64,000 nt of DNA, taken from positions 34,315,000 through 34,378,999 of the forward strand of contig CM030365.1 of assembly GCA_017893485.1 (NCBI GenBank). Direction: 5' to 3'. Shown here piece after piece: positions 10,925 to 20,818 of the stretch. Made by a program: the position numbers and the translations under genes. Below the pieces are notes generated by a model. That model was not told the origin of the DNA. It searched no databases and saw nothing but the letters and a program-made list of their open reading frames with translations. Each line of letters opens with the position of its first letter. Position 1 is the first letter of the stretch. This DNA is from Hemerocallis citrina (Eukaryota > Streptophyta > Magnoliopsida > Asparagales > Asphodelaceae).

Positions 10925-11084
10925 CATTTCTGTTGATCTATTTGGTTGATTCTTTTACTTCTGACTCTAATTATTTTGTGAAATGTTGTAAAGATTCTTG
11001 AACAGCTTATGGATGATGAAAATCATTCGCTGGGCCAATGTTACGTACCCGTATTCCGAGTTTTTTGGGAAGCAGGACGTAACA
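10925..11084 (+). repeat. Element F 3' LTR remnant (last 160 bp)
   Basis: Matches the end of the 5' LTR (7134-7308), sharing ATTTCTGTTGATCTATTT, the GATGATGAAAATCATTCG block and the GGGAAGC..GACGT.ACA end, with a small internal gap. The missing stretch, integrase through most of the LTR, is a single deletion with a short shared ATTTCTG at the junction. Confidence 0.85.
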
Positions 11085-12020
11085 TTCATACTTTTCCACA
11101 GAACCTGGATTGGTAGCATTCCGATGAGCAGGTAATGCTTTATGCTTTCGGTAAGGTGCAGCCAATGTACAGGAAGTACACAAGCTGTGGCTTGTGAGGC
11201 TAATTTGAGGATTTAGATGACTGAATCTGAGGTGATGATCAACTAGAGAGTTGTAGCCTAGGTCTTTACCTTTCCATATTGGGCTTGAACACCCAAACCT
11301 GAGTTGTATTGTTGGAGTGATGATCTTTTTAAGTTTTAGGTAGAACACCAATAGTTGGGTATAGTCATGGTTTTGGCTAAGTGTTGGTAGAACCATTCCC
11401 CTTGTGTACCTAGAGTTCATAACTCGTTGTTTGGGGATGAATGGTGTCTTTTGCTGGTCTTGTTGATGTTTGACTCCTGTAGAGGATTGTTGTGACTCGA
11501 GTTAGTCACTATGGTAGGGTGATACCCTATGCCTATCGACCCTAGATGTGAACTTCCGCCGAGGCGTTGGACGTCCGAGTGGTGCCGTCGAGATTGTATT
11601 CATGCTGGTTAAGGATGAACACGGTCCATGGTGAGGGACGATTCCAACCTAGGGGAAGTAGCGAGCGGGATTTGCGTCACCAGGTCCAGTAGTCGATAAG
11701 CAGAGTTTTTGAAGCAATCATCTTTTACCTGAATAGTTAGAGTGAGTCTTGGATTAGAGGGATGTATTAGGGGTTTGTACATTGCATTAGTACTAGCAGA
11801 CCATTGTCCGGTGTTGTACTTTTCCTGTCATAGGGATACGAAATTGGTTCTCAGGTTTTGAGTTCACGGTCTCGTATCTTGATCTGTTAATTCCCAAAGA
11901 GTCCAAGTAAGGAACGGAAGGTGCTCCTGTCGGTTAGGGGATTTGACCCTCGATGCCATCATGTACCTATGCACGTGGGTTTGTTCTTATATGAATCATT
12001 GACTTCATTGGGTGCATGAC

Positions 12021-12128
12021 CTGTACCAGAAGGTTATTGGGTACATGGTTTCGTACCAGAAGGTTATTAGATACGTGGCCTGTACCGGAAGGTTATTGGG
12101 TACATGGTTTCGTACCGGAAGGTTTTCA
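12021..12128 (+). repeat. 30-bp tandem repeat in D 5' LTR, four units
   Basis: GTACCRGAAGGTTATT recurs at 12023, 12053, 12082 and 12112. Each unit carries GTACC and GGTAC-like halves that can pair. The 3' LTR has five units (34331-34449). Confidence 0.85.
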
Positions 12129-12169
12129 CGACTTTTAGTAGGTTCGTACACGGGTAGAAAGTGAAAACC

Positions 12170-12440
12170 ACGACCACCACTTTTAGGGACTGCAGTACGG
12201 AACTAGACCGAATGACTGCAACCTCCTCATACAACGAAAATCTATTGGGAACAGGTTGAGTACAAGAGTAGGATGCATGGCGAGGGTTTGAATCATTAAA
12301 GTGTGGAGAAAAACGGCTAGATTTGGGGGCGTATTTAGTATGAGATGCATTCGTTTTCAATGTCTTGGTTGCATTAGCAGTAGGCATGTGTTTGGTGCAT
12401 CTAGTTGTAGAATCATGGCATACAACAACACTATAACCTG
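12170..12440 (+). repeat. Cross-family R-U5 module, D 5' LTR copy
   Basis: The ordered blocks are GACTGCA, CAACCTC, AACAGG..GAGTACAAGAG, CATGGCGAGGGTTTGAATC (a B-box-like GGTTCGAATC variant), GTA-TTAGTATGAGATGCAT, GCATTAG, and ATCATGGCATACA. The same order occurs in A, B, G and H, whose flanks differ. Function unknown. Confidence 0.6.
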
Positions 12441-12820
12441 AATCCATTAACCCCTAGTTTGTCACATCACTTTTCCTATGTGCATAAAATCATGGTTGTG
12501 ATTGTAGATCGTTGTTATTATCAGCATTGCGTCAGTCGAAGTACTAACGTTCCCCACCTTGTAGGTGTCCGAAGCCGATTCACAGGTACAACAGAGCTCA
12601 AGATGATCCAAGCTTCCAAGGGACATATTCAAGTGTTATTATATTATTGTAAATCTTGCAATTTTATTTGGATATTGTAACACTTGTAAATGTAACACTT
12701 ATATGGAATAGAAGTTTTAATTTTCATGTACTTTTTCTATGGTTGTAGCTATTTTGATGTTCGACTCCTGGAGTAGCGTCTCAGATTTCCAGTATGGGGA
12801 TTTGGGGCACTACAGAGTTT

Positions 12821-12832
12821 TGGTATCAGAGC
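12821..12832 (+). other. Primer-binding site of D (initiator Met tRNA)
   Basis: TGGTATCAGAGC lies six bases after the LTR end at 12814. Complementary to the 3' terminus of initiator Met tRNA, it fixes the LTR boundary and plus orientation. Confidence 0.9.
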
Positions 12833-12982
12833 AGACTTTAAATTTTAGTCCAACACAGCATGAAAATTAGACTTGGATGCATTGCGAGAGTTGGGTTCTG
12901 TCAGATAGTTGATGATTTTAAAGCATAAGTTGTATCTGGACTGATGACTTTATAATTTCTTCTGTATCTGGACTGATTCCCA

Positions 12983-12997
12983 TATTTTCTCTTGCAG
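12983..12997 (+). promoter_or_regulatory. Predicted 3' splice site before the first ORF of D
   Basis: TATTTTCTCTTGCAG/TTTC is a strong plant acceptor placed nine bases before the ATG at 13007. Element A has TTTTTTCTCTTGCAG (48428 on the minus strand) and F has TTTTGTGCAG (7468) at the matching place. A donor in the LTR (CAGG/GTGAGG at 27628 in the 3' copy) could pair with it. Confidence 0.55.
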
Positions 12998-13006
12998 TTT
13001 CTCGGC

Positions 13007-13413
13007 ATGACCATGGATAATGGACACTCGAACGGTTGGAACAATGGAAATGGTCCTGCACCCCCACTCCCACCTCCACCCCCACAGCCCATGGCCGTAG
13101 TACAGGCCTTCACTATGTTATTCCAGGAGCTGGCTACCTATAAATGGAGCCACGGGCAGCTGGAAGATCTCTCTGAGAACCTCGCATAGGCATTGATAAC
13201 AGCCGAGAGTAGGGTGGCCAAGCTGGAGAGGGCCAAGCGGTAGTGGAAGCCGAGGGTGATACTGTTGAAACACCGGTATGAGGAGAGGTTGGGACAATTG
13301 CAAAGCCGATATCTGGCGTTGAGGTCACAGGTCTGCGATATCCAGGATCTGCTGGACAAGTTGACCACTGAGGGTAGCTCTGAGGCTAGCAACTCGCCAG
13401 GGGCGGGAGAGTA
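13007..13413 (+). pseudogene. Element D pre-gag ORF (small extra protein, two internal stops)
   Basis: I do not recognise a family. From the ATG at 13007 one frame runs about 134 codons to a TAG at 13411, interrupted by stops at about 13187 and 13241. It encodes an Asn/Gly-rich start (MTMDNGHSNGWNNGNG), a proline run (PPLPPPPPQP), AFTMLFQELATYK, and then a charged, heptad-like stretch (ITAESRVAKLERAKR, RYEERLGQLQSRYLALRSQ, IQDLLDKL) that suggests a coiled coil. Element A encodes a homologue in the same position (47986-48427). F lacks it: its gag starts directly. It may be an accessory structural or RNA-binding protein; that is inference from composition alone. Confidence 0.6.
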
Positions 13414-13666
13414 GTCAGCTCTCTCAATGTTGTGGGATTTCTTTTTGTTGTGTATAGATGACAATCTTTTTGAATAGCTAGGCTGACTTGCTATTTTTCT
13501 GATGGCTGTAGTATGAACCCATTGGATGATGACCTGATTGTATCGATGGCAATATCATTGTAAACCCTTTTGAATGAATGAAACTAGTATGTTTTCTGAC
13601 CGATGCTAGTGTGTTATGGGTTTTGCATTACTATTGTTGTTTGATGATGTCGGTGTTAGCTTTCAG
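13414..13666 (+). other. Spacer between pre-gag ORF and gag of D
   Basis: Non-coding, T-rich, 253 bp. It ends TTAGCTTTCAG directly before the gag ATG, another plausible 3' splice site. Element A has CATACATCAG directly before its gag ATG. Confidence 0.5.
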
Positions 13667-14735
13667 ATGGCACGAAGGACCAGAAGAAACTACAGCGACC
13701 ATTTGAAGCCAAAGGCAGTGGAGTCAACGGTACTGGCCTTGATGTGAGGGAAGAATTCACTCGAGTATACCAAATGATTGGAGCTTTTGTGGAGGTTAGC
13801 AGGAACCAAGCGCCGCCACAAGGAGCACCAGGAGTAGATGTTAATGCTGATCCGATGAAGATGGTGGAATCATTCAAGAGGTTGAAACCGCCAGTCTTCG
13901 AAGGACAGGCCGACCCCACAGCCGTTGATGACTGGATACATCAGGTTGAGACGGTATTTGAGGTGTTTGTGACTCCAGAGGACAGCAAGGTTCGTCTAGC
14001 CAAAATCTTGCTGGAGAAGGATGCCAGAGTTTCGTGGCAGTCCGTGAAGCGTGGTCTTGGAGAAGGTCAGATCACTTGGGAAGATTTCCTTGAGGAATTA
14101 CGACAGTACTATTTTCCATCGATGTGCAAGAAGAAAAGGTAATGGAGTTCCACAATTTCAAGCAGGGAAATATGTCCGTCAGGAAATATAAGACAAATTT
14201 TTCTCAGCTGTTTCGGTATGCACCGGAGATGGTCCAGGAGGAAGCGAAGAAGGCCCAGAGGTTTGAATAAGGGCTTAAGTCTGGACTAAGGTCGAGGATG
14301 GTTCCGTTGGGCATTCGCCGATTCGACAAGCTGGTGAGGTGAGCTGGGTGATAGAGGCAGACATGAATCAGAGTGAAGGGAGAACGGAGTTTTGGAACAA
14401 ATGGAATAGATCCACACCAGCATCCAAATTCAAGAAGCAGGGCAAGAGTCAAAAATTCCAGAAAATCACTGCCAAGACGGGAGAATTCAAGCCCGGAAGC
14501 TGCTTCCACAGTGGAGAGCAGGGACACTTCAAGGATCAATGCCCCAGGAGGAATGCACAGAGATGTTTCCAGTGCAGGCTAGAAGGGAACATTAAGCCGA
14601 ATTGTCCCCAAAATCCAAGGAACAGCAACAGGGCAGGGTCGGGAGCAACCGACAAAGGAAACAAGCCGATGCGTCAAGGAAGGGTGTTCGCCTTGACCAA
14701 GAAGGATGCTAAAGAAGATGAAGGGGTAATTACTG
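13667..14735 (+). pseudogene. Element D gag (degraded)
   Basis: The start ATGGCACGAAGGACC encodes MARRT. After a one-base frameshift near 13718 the frame runs from NGTGLDVREEF through MKMVESFKRLKPPVFEG, DDWIHQVETVFEV, LLEKDARVSWQSVKRG and ITWEDFLEELRQYYFP, the retrotransposon capsid signature. Another frame change comes near 14125 (FHNFKQGNMSVRKYKTNFSQL continues), then two degenerate zinc knuckles: CFHSGEQGHFKDQC has lost its second Cys and CFQCRLEGNIKPNC has Asn for His. The C-terminal DEGVITG tail abuts the predicted intron donor at 14736; without splicing it ends at the TAA at 14741-14743. Confidence 0.85.
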
Positions 14736-14819
14736 GTATGTAAGGAATGATGTAATGAAGTTCTAAGTTGTATTTTGGGTTTTTGTGGGAAGTTGATGAA
14801 GGATGAACTTTTGTAACAG
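14736..14819 (+). other. Predicted spliceosomal intron between gag and protease of D
   Basis: The donor is ACTG/GTATGTAAGG and the acceptor TTTTGTAACAG/GACAT. Its 84 bp contain the gag stop (ATG TAA) and three more in-frame stops. Removing it joins gag and protease in one frame at a conserved ITG. Element A has an 83-bp counterpart with the same end pieces. Since 84 is a multiple of three, stop suppression is an alternative, but four stops make that unlikely. Confidence 0.65.
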
Positions 14820-16091
14820 GACATATATATATAAATGGAATTTTGGCTACAGTCATGTTCGATAGTGGATTGACTCAGTCTTTTGTGTCAAAATCTTTTT
14901 CGAGAAAATTCAAATGTACACAAGAGGCAATTCTAGATTTAGTCTTGATGGTGGCTACGCCATTAGGGGCAACCCTCACTAGAGATCTGTGCTATAGGGG
15001 ATGTAAACTCTAGATTAACTAGGAAACTCTAAGCATTGATTTGTTATAATTGAGCTATGCCTGAACAGATGTCATTATTGGTATGGATTGGATGTCGAGT
15101 CATAAGGCAAGCATCGACCACAAGAAAAAGGAGGTAGTCATCTCAGTTGAAGGAGTGGAACTTGTATTCCACGGAGAGAAGAGGTTGAGAGCAACGATCA
15201 TTGCAGCTTCTAGTGAAGTATAGGTTACTGAAGAGGTGAACGATATACCAGTGGTGAGAAATTTTCCACTCATATTCTTAAAGGATTTACCTAGACTTCC
15301 CCTACACTAGGATGTCGAGTTTAGCACCACAGTTCAGCCGGGTAGCGCTCCAGTATCCAAAGCACCCTATAGAATGGCGCTAGTAGAACAGAATGAGGTC
15401 AAGAAGCAGATTGAGGAATTCTTGCAGAAGGGATTTATAAGACCAAGTGCATCACCTTGGGGAGCACCATTATTGCTTGTTAAGAAGAAGGACGGATCAG
15501 CCAGGATGTGTATTGATTAGCGGGAATTGAATAAGGTAACTATTTGGAACAAGTACCCAATTCCCAGGATCGCTGATTTTTTCGATCAGCTTTAGGGAGC
15601 AGCAGTATTTTCCAAGATTGATCTGCGGTTCGGATATTGTCATGTGCGAGTCAAGGAAAAGGATGTACCTAAGACAGCTTTTTGGACTCGGCATTGACAC
15701 TATGAATTCTTGGTAATGTCGTTTGGAGTGACTAACGCTCCAACAATCTTTATGGACTTGATGAAAAAAATTTGACGTCGGTTTATTGATTCTTTTGTTG
15801 TGGTTTTCATTGACGACATTTTGGTGTACTCAAAGACGGAGGAGGATCTTGATGAACATCTGACAGCAAACCTGAGCAAGTTACAAGAACATCAGTTATA
15901 CGCCAAATTGTCCAAGTGTGAGTTCTGGAAATCGGTAGTTGCATTTCTAGGACATATCCTTTCTAAGGAGGGAGTGGCAACGGATCCACAAGATTGAAGC
16001 AGTCAAGGGATGGCCACAACCGAAGACGGTAAAAGAAGTAAGGAGTTTTCTGGGTTTGACTGGGTATTACCGGAAGTTTATCCAGAATTAT
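14820..16091 (+). pseudogene. Element D protease and reverse transcriptase (degraded, cut by E)
   Basis: The protease active site MFDSGLTQSFVS is at 14855-14890 (Asp kept), with DVIIGMDWMSSHKASIDHKK near 15065-15125. RT follows: [64 protein letters not shown] then a stop, [60 protein letters not shown] (catalytic Asp pair kept), [30 protein letters not shown]. Several stops and at least one frameshift (near 15990). Element E inserted at 16092 in the connection region; the reading frame resumes at 25570. ATTAT at 16087-16091 is the target duplication. Confidence 0.85.
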
Positions 16092-16599
16092 TGTCACGCC
16101 CCGCTTCCCAAAAGAAAATACGGAATACGGATATGCGACAAAAGCCTAGCGAATGATTTTTATCATCCATAAGCTGTTCAAGAATCTTTACAACATCTCA
16201 CGAAATAATCAGAGTCGGGAGAAAAAGAATCAACCACATGCACATATGAACCAAAATATCAACAAGAATACTTGAAACCAAATATATAAATCTCAAATAG
16301 TCATATCTGAATAACACAAATATCCTTGGTCACATCGCCCAAATACAAATCCAAGTACAAGAATACAATATTGTTCTAGCAAACTATAAGAAATAATAAT
16401 AATAAAATTCAGCACTAGTACTTCATGTCATCAATACCGTCTGGAACCTGTTCTCCAAAATTTGCAATTCAACAATTGCAGGGAAGAGGAAAAGAGAAAA
16501 CAAGTACCCGTCAATTGCAACTTACGGGCCGCTTTTAATGCAGGATACAAGTACATGGGGAAAACTAAAAAAATAGCAAGGAATATACATGGTAACAAG

Positions 16600-17120
16600 T
16601 GTAATAACTAGCATGGGAAGATGAATAAGTACAAGTGGCATGTATCAAGTGTCAAGTGAACAAGTATCATGTAAAACAAGTATCAAAGGTCAAGTGTTAT
16701 GTATCACAAAGTCAAGTAACATGTAACATGTGTCAAGTAGTCAAGTACAAGTGTCAAGTATCATGTTCAAGCATCAAGTCTCATGTATCATGTAATTAAG
16801 TATCAAATAAGCATGTATCATGTTCAAGTGCCGTATATTAAATCTTGTAGTTATTACTATCTAGGTAGCACTTAATGTGCCTTCCTTTTATCACATGGTT
16901 GCTATAGTCAATACAATTTCGTTTTAGAATTCATAGTGGACCATATAGAGCAGTGTACTCAGGGACAAGCCTCAAGAATCAAGTATCAAGCCTTAAGTAT
17001 CAAGTAAATAAGCCTCAAGAGTGAAGTATCAAGGCGCAAGTGAAATATCAAGCCTAAGTTGTGAAATATCAAGCCTAAAGTATCAAGTATTAAGCCAAGT
17101 CTCAAGTATCTCAAGTATCA
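16600..17120. repeat. CAAGTATCAAG-type degenerate array, left LTR of E
   Basis: Short units such as CAAGTATCAAG, CAAGTCTCAAG and GTATCATG recur dozens of times. The right LTR has the matching array at 21700-22260. In F the matching place holds TACTG-rich repeats. Confidence 0.8.
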
Positions 17121-18729
17121 AGCCAAGTATCACATAAAATCAATAGATTCTCTTCCGAGTACACGTTTCTGAATTGTCCACTATTAGATCTGTCCCATTA
17201 AAACCCCGGCACGGTTAATTTATTATTAATATCAAACAAGTAAGTACGTGTCACGAAACAAGCAAGTATATCATGGTATGATCAAGTAACAAGTTCAAGT
17301 TGCAAGATAAATAAGTACGGGTAATAGGTAACACACAAAAAAATGAAATAAGCAAATCTCAAGTTCAGGACAGCAAGACCACACTGTAGTAAAACTGAAA
17401 TTCCCAGTGTTCCAAAAATGCTAATCTGAATTCGTCGAAACTTCTAGAAAATAGACTCCCAACCGAATCCATCGAATATAAATAAGTCATATAGTAATTC
17501 ACAAAATGATAACTCAAAACTGATTTTAATCCATAAAACATGTTCAGCAATAAATCAGTAAAACCAATTCTCAGTCAGGAAAACAGCATTAAAACTCAAC
17601 AAATAAATCCACGAAAATTCTGGGGTATTCCCCTATCTGTCTAGTATGAAAATATAAAGTTTCATAATTTTCCAGTGAACTTAGATCAGTCATCAAAACT
17701 CAGAAAAAATCAAGAAATGGTAGTTTGGCAAATCTAGAATTCCCAACACAGCTGTACGAAAACTGTAATATCTCGCAAATCGTGAAACGAAATCCAAATC
17801 CGCCAAAAGGAGATGAAAATAGACAATATAAAATAACTTTCATATTTCACAAATATTTTTCATATAGTCAAAGGAATCAGGGTGAAAAAACGATTCTTTA
17901 CAGAACAACGAGTAAAATACAACAAGTACAGTCTTTATAAACAAGCACGAAACGGCATATGAAACTCATCAATAAAATCCACCAAAATTCTGAGTAATCC
18001 CTAAATAAGTATAGAAAAACTGGCCAAAGTTCTAGATCAAAATAATATGTGTAGAGCAAGTATCAAAATAATTTAGTCATCAAAATCATCAAGAAACAAA
18101 ATCTGGAAAAGATCTACGCCTCTGTAGTAAAACAGTCATATCTCACACACACGAAAACGAAATTGAGCAAGGTCAGAGGGATTCAAAAGAAGATGAATTT
18201 ATCTGAAAATCATGTTTTATACTGAAATTAAGATTCCGACTTTAATATGGTCTAAATTACTGATTAAGACAGATCATCGACAAAACACAGAATTTCCTCA
18301 AAAAACAAAACCAACATAGATTCAACGAAACTTGATCCAAACACAACCAAACATGAAATTGAGTCTACCAAGTGTCCAAGCATCATGAAATAGGGTAATT
18401 AACATATCTAAAACAAGTCTATCACATGGTTCTCAAAAAATACCCAAATTCTCACAAGAAGTCTCACATACAAGATCAAATCAAGAACAGGCAAAAGCTA
18501 AGTTAATTCATGTCAATATTGAATCGTGAGGCAACTATGATCACTATAGAGACAATATCAACAAGGGGTTTCACACACAATTGTCTCTAGAACCCAACTA
18601 CACTACAAGCGGTATTTTTGGCTTGTATCATACAAATGAATTTGAGTACAAGTTACTTGCCTTAACCGATGAAGGAACGACGAAGCAAGAATAACGGGAA
18701 CAGATTCCCGGGGCACGATTACAATGAAC

Positions 18730-19190
18730 GGATCACGAAGCAATCACGAACACACGATCACGAATAAGATGAAGACGATCGAGATCACGAACACAATCGG
18801 ACGGCTGAGATCGAAGATCAAGATCAAAATGATCGTATCAGATCGGACTGTCAGATTTCCCTGATGGTGAAGATAATGATGAAGATCAAGATCGATCGAT
18901 CAAATGGCTGCGATTAAAGAAAATTGTTGATCATCATGGTCGTGATGATCATGATGAGATCGGACAGCTAGGATCTAATCGGATGATCAAGAGGAGATCG
19001 ACGGCCCACATCCAATCAAGCATGATGATCAAGATCCAATAGACGGTCAAGATCACCCCACTGGCGATGATCAAGATCAAATCAATGGGTGGCTAAGAAT
19101 CAATCAATGAAGATGATCATGATCACGATGAAACGGACGGCTCACATCCAAAGTTATCAAGATCAAGATGATCACGAAAGATCCGACGGC
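18730..19190. repeat. GATC-rich block, left LTR of E
   Basis: GATC recurs every few bases (GATCAAGATGATCA, GATCGATCGATCAA), mixed with a repeated GACGGC motif in a GATC context (as in CGGACGGCTGAGATC). The second LTR has the same block at 24050-24520. It lies between the GC-rich leader and the AT-rich remainder of the LTR. Confidence 0.8.
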
Positions 19191-20762
19191 CCAAATTCAA
19201 ATAACCAACTCACTACGATCACTAACAGGGGACATGGTGGACAATGGAACACACCGAAACATATCGAGAGCACACACAGCAAGAGGGCGCGGGGAGCTGC
19301 TGCAAGGACTGGTCGGCAGCGGGACGGCGGTCAGGGGACTGGCAAAGTGCGCTGAGACGTCGCAATGCTGCTGTGGTGGAGGGGACCAACGCAGGGAAGC
19401 TATCACGATCATTGGTTGCCTCAGCTTTGGTCACGAGCACACCAAGGGGGAGTCGGGGGTGTCTGCACACAAGAGGAGGAAGGGAGCGACACACCAGGGG
19501 GGTCGGGAGAGCAGGCAACGTCACTGCGCATCGCGAAGCAGGGTAGCACGACTAGGAGGAAACTGTTGGCGGTGCGTCGACGATGTGGAGGGCAGAGCGA
19601 CGATGTAGAGGAGGGAGAGAGAGCACAGCGAGGGAAGGCAAAGAGAGGCGGAGAGGAGACGAAGCGGCGTGCTGAAGAAGACGAAAAGGTGGGTTAATAT
19701 AACAGGGGTAAAAATAGGGGAAGCGGTATATATATAGTTAGGGTTAGGTGTATCGGGTAGGGGATTAGGCTGAATGGGAAATAACGGGTGGGTTTTGGGA
19801 AATAGTAAACGGGTTTGGGTCTAAGTATATTGGGTTGTTGGTTTTTAATGGGTAATTGGGTTTGAGGGTTAAATAACGGGTTGTGGGTAGTTTATAAATG
19901 GGTTTGGGCTTTATATAGGGTAATGGGTTTAAGTAATGCAGATGGGTATTGGGTTGGGGTTAGAATAGAGTAAAATAAAATAACCAAATAATAAAAGCAT
20001 ACATTTAGAACTTTATAAAAATATTAATATTAATAATAATAAAACAATTACAATAATAATAATTGTATATAAAAAATAAAAAAATAAAAATTACAGTAAT
20101 AATTATAATACTAGAGATCAAAGTAACCATATCAAAAATAATGTTCGTATTACAAATGTAAAATTCATAGAAAATAGTTACGATAAAAATTATTTGCGAA
20201 AATACATTTTTGGAAAAATAGGGGTTACAAATCCTACCCACTATACAAAAAAAATTCGTCCTCGAAATTTGATTAGGCGGTACATAGGACAAGGCAAAAG
20301 CAAACCGGGGGGGAAGGGTAACAAAACAGAGAATTAAATGAAAAGGAGCAAAGGGGTGGCAACACCAGAAAAAGAAGAAAATGGATAACAATGATGTCAA
20401 ATGAAATGCATGAAAGAGACTAAACAGTATCAAAAGGAGGGAAACAACTCAAGGTAACAAAGCAAGATAGACAGTAGGCAGAACTTGAATCAAAGAGAAA
20501 AAGAAAAGGAAAAATTGAATCAAACAATGAATGAGTGCATGATGGCAGTATGGAATGCAAGAAAGAGGTAATCGGTATCAAAATGAAGAAGAAACAATAC
20601 AAGACTTGCAAGATAGCAAAGCAAAGAGGTGAAGAAATAGATAGAGCTTGAATCAAAGAAATGATGGACATGGAAGAGATGAACCAAGCAAATGAGTTAA
20701 CGGATGAAGACGAGTACAAGGGATAAAGAAGCAAACAATGCAGCGAAGGTGAAACAACAAAA

Positions 20763-20818
20763 GAATCCTGTGACCTGTGGGTTATGGGCCCACAACGCTT
20801 CCGCTGCGCCACTCTGAT
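20763..20818 (-). pseudogene. Truncated initiator-Met tRNA sequence inside element E
   Basis: On the minus strand from 20818: ATCAGAGTGGCGCAGCGG, AAGCG, then GTGGGCCCATAACCCAC and AGGT, CACAGGAT. This matches plant initiator tRNA from base 1 through acceptor 5' strand, D arm, anticodon arm (CAT anticodon, GGGCCCATAACCC) and into the T arm, with two mismatches that I can see, then stops matching at about base 55-57. The A box (TGGCGCAGCGG) is intact; the B box and acceptor 3' strand are absent, so it cannot be a working tRNA. It has the same orientation as the element transcript and lies about 340 bp downstream of the primer site for the same tRNA. Confidence 0.85.

Larger units (their letters stand above)
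3800..11084 (+). mobile_element. Element F: coding relative of E, inserted in D 5' LTR, 3' part deleted
   Basis: F has a 5' LTR (3800-7308), an iMet primer site, gag, a gag-pro intron, protease, RT-RNase H and the first part of integrase. It then jumps directly into the last 160 bp of its 3' LTR (10925-11084). The target duplication is TTCAC (3795-3799) and TTCAT (11085-11089). Its LTR ends GGAAGCGGGGCGTGACA, as does the LTR of E read on the minus strand, so F and E belong to one family. F has the only long uninterrupted ORF in the window (9495-10715). Confidence 0.9.
11085..12814 (+). repeat. Element D 5' LTR, part 2
   Basis: Collinear with 33390-35162 of the 3' LTR and ends GGGGCACTACA. 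It begins with the F target duplication. It contains a 30-bp tandem repeat (12021-12128), the cross-family R-U5 module (about 12170-12440), a CTAACGTTCCCCAC motif near 12545, and a likely polyadenylation region (GGAATAGAAGTTTTAATTTT near 12705; the 3' LTR has GGAATAAAAAGTTTTAA). Confidence 0.85.
16092..20229 (-). repeat. Element E LTR, left copy (3' LTR of the minus-strand element)
   Basis: Runs from TGTCACGCCCCGCTTCCC to AGGGGTTACA. It contains an array of CAAGTATCAAG-like units (16600-17120), a GATC-rich block (18730-19190), a GC-rich block (19240-19680) and a TATA box on the minus strand at about 19695-19702. The ORFs in the GC-rich block overlap in both strands and differ between the two LTRs, so I do not call a gene. 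Confidence 0.9.

Noticed and set aside
13007..14735. Pre-gag ORF and gag as a single spliced protein in D and A
   Set aside because: Donor-like GTA(A/G) at the pre-gag stop and AG before the gag ATG would join the frames out of phase in both elements, so I treat them as separate ORFs.
19089..19697. Overlapping ORFs of up to 146 codons in the GC-rich part of the E left LTR, and 24437-25245 in the right LTR
   Set aside because: They overlap in several frames on both strands, change length between the two LTRs and lie in compositionally biased leader DNA; no domain is visible.
20763..20818. A functional tRNA gene
   Set aside because: T arm, B box and acceptor 3' strand are missing, so it cannot be transcribed or folded as a tRNA.
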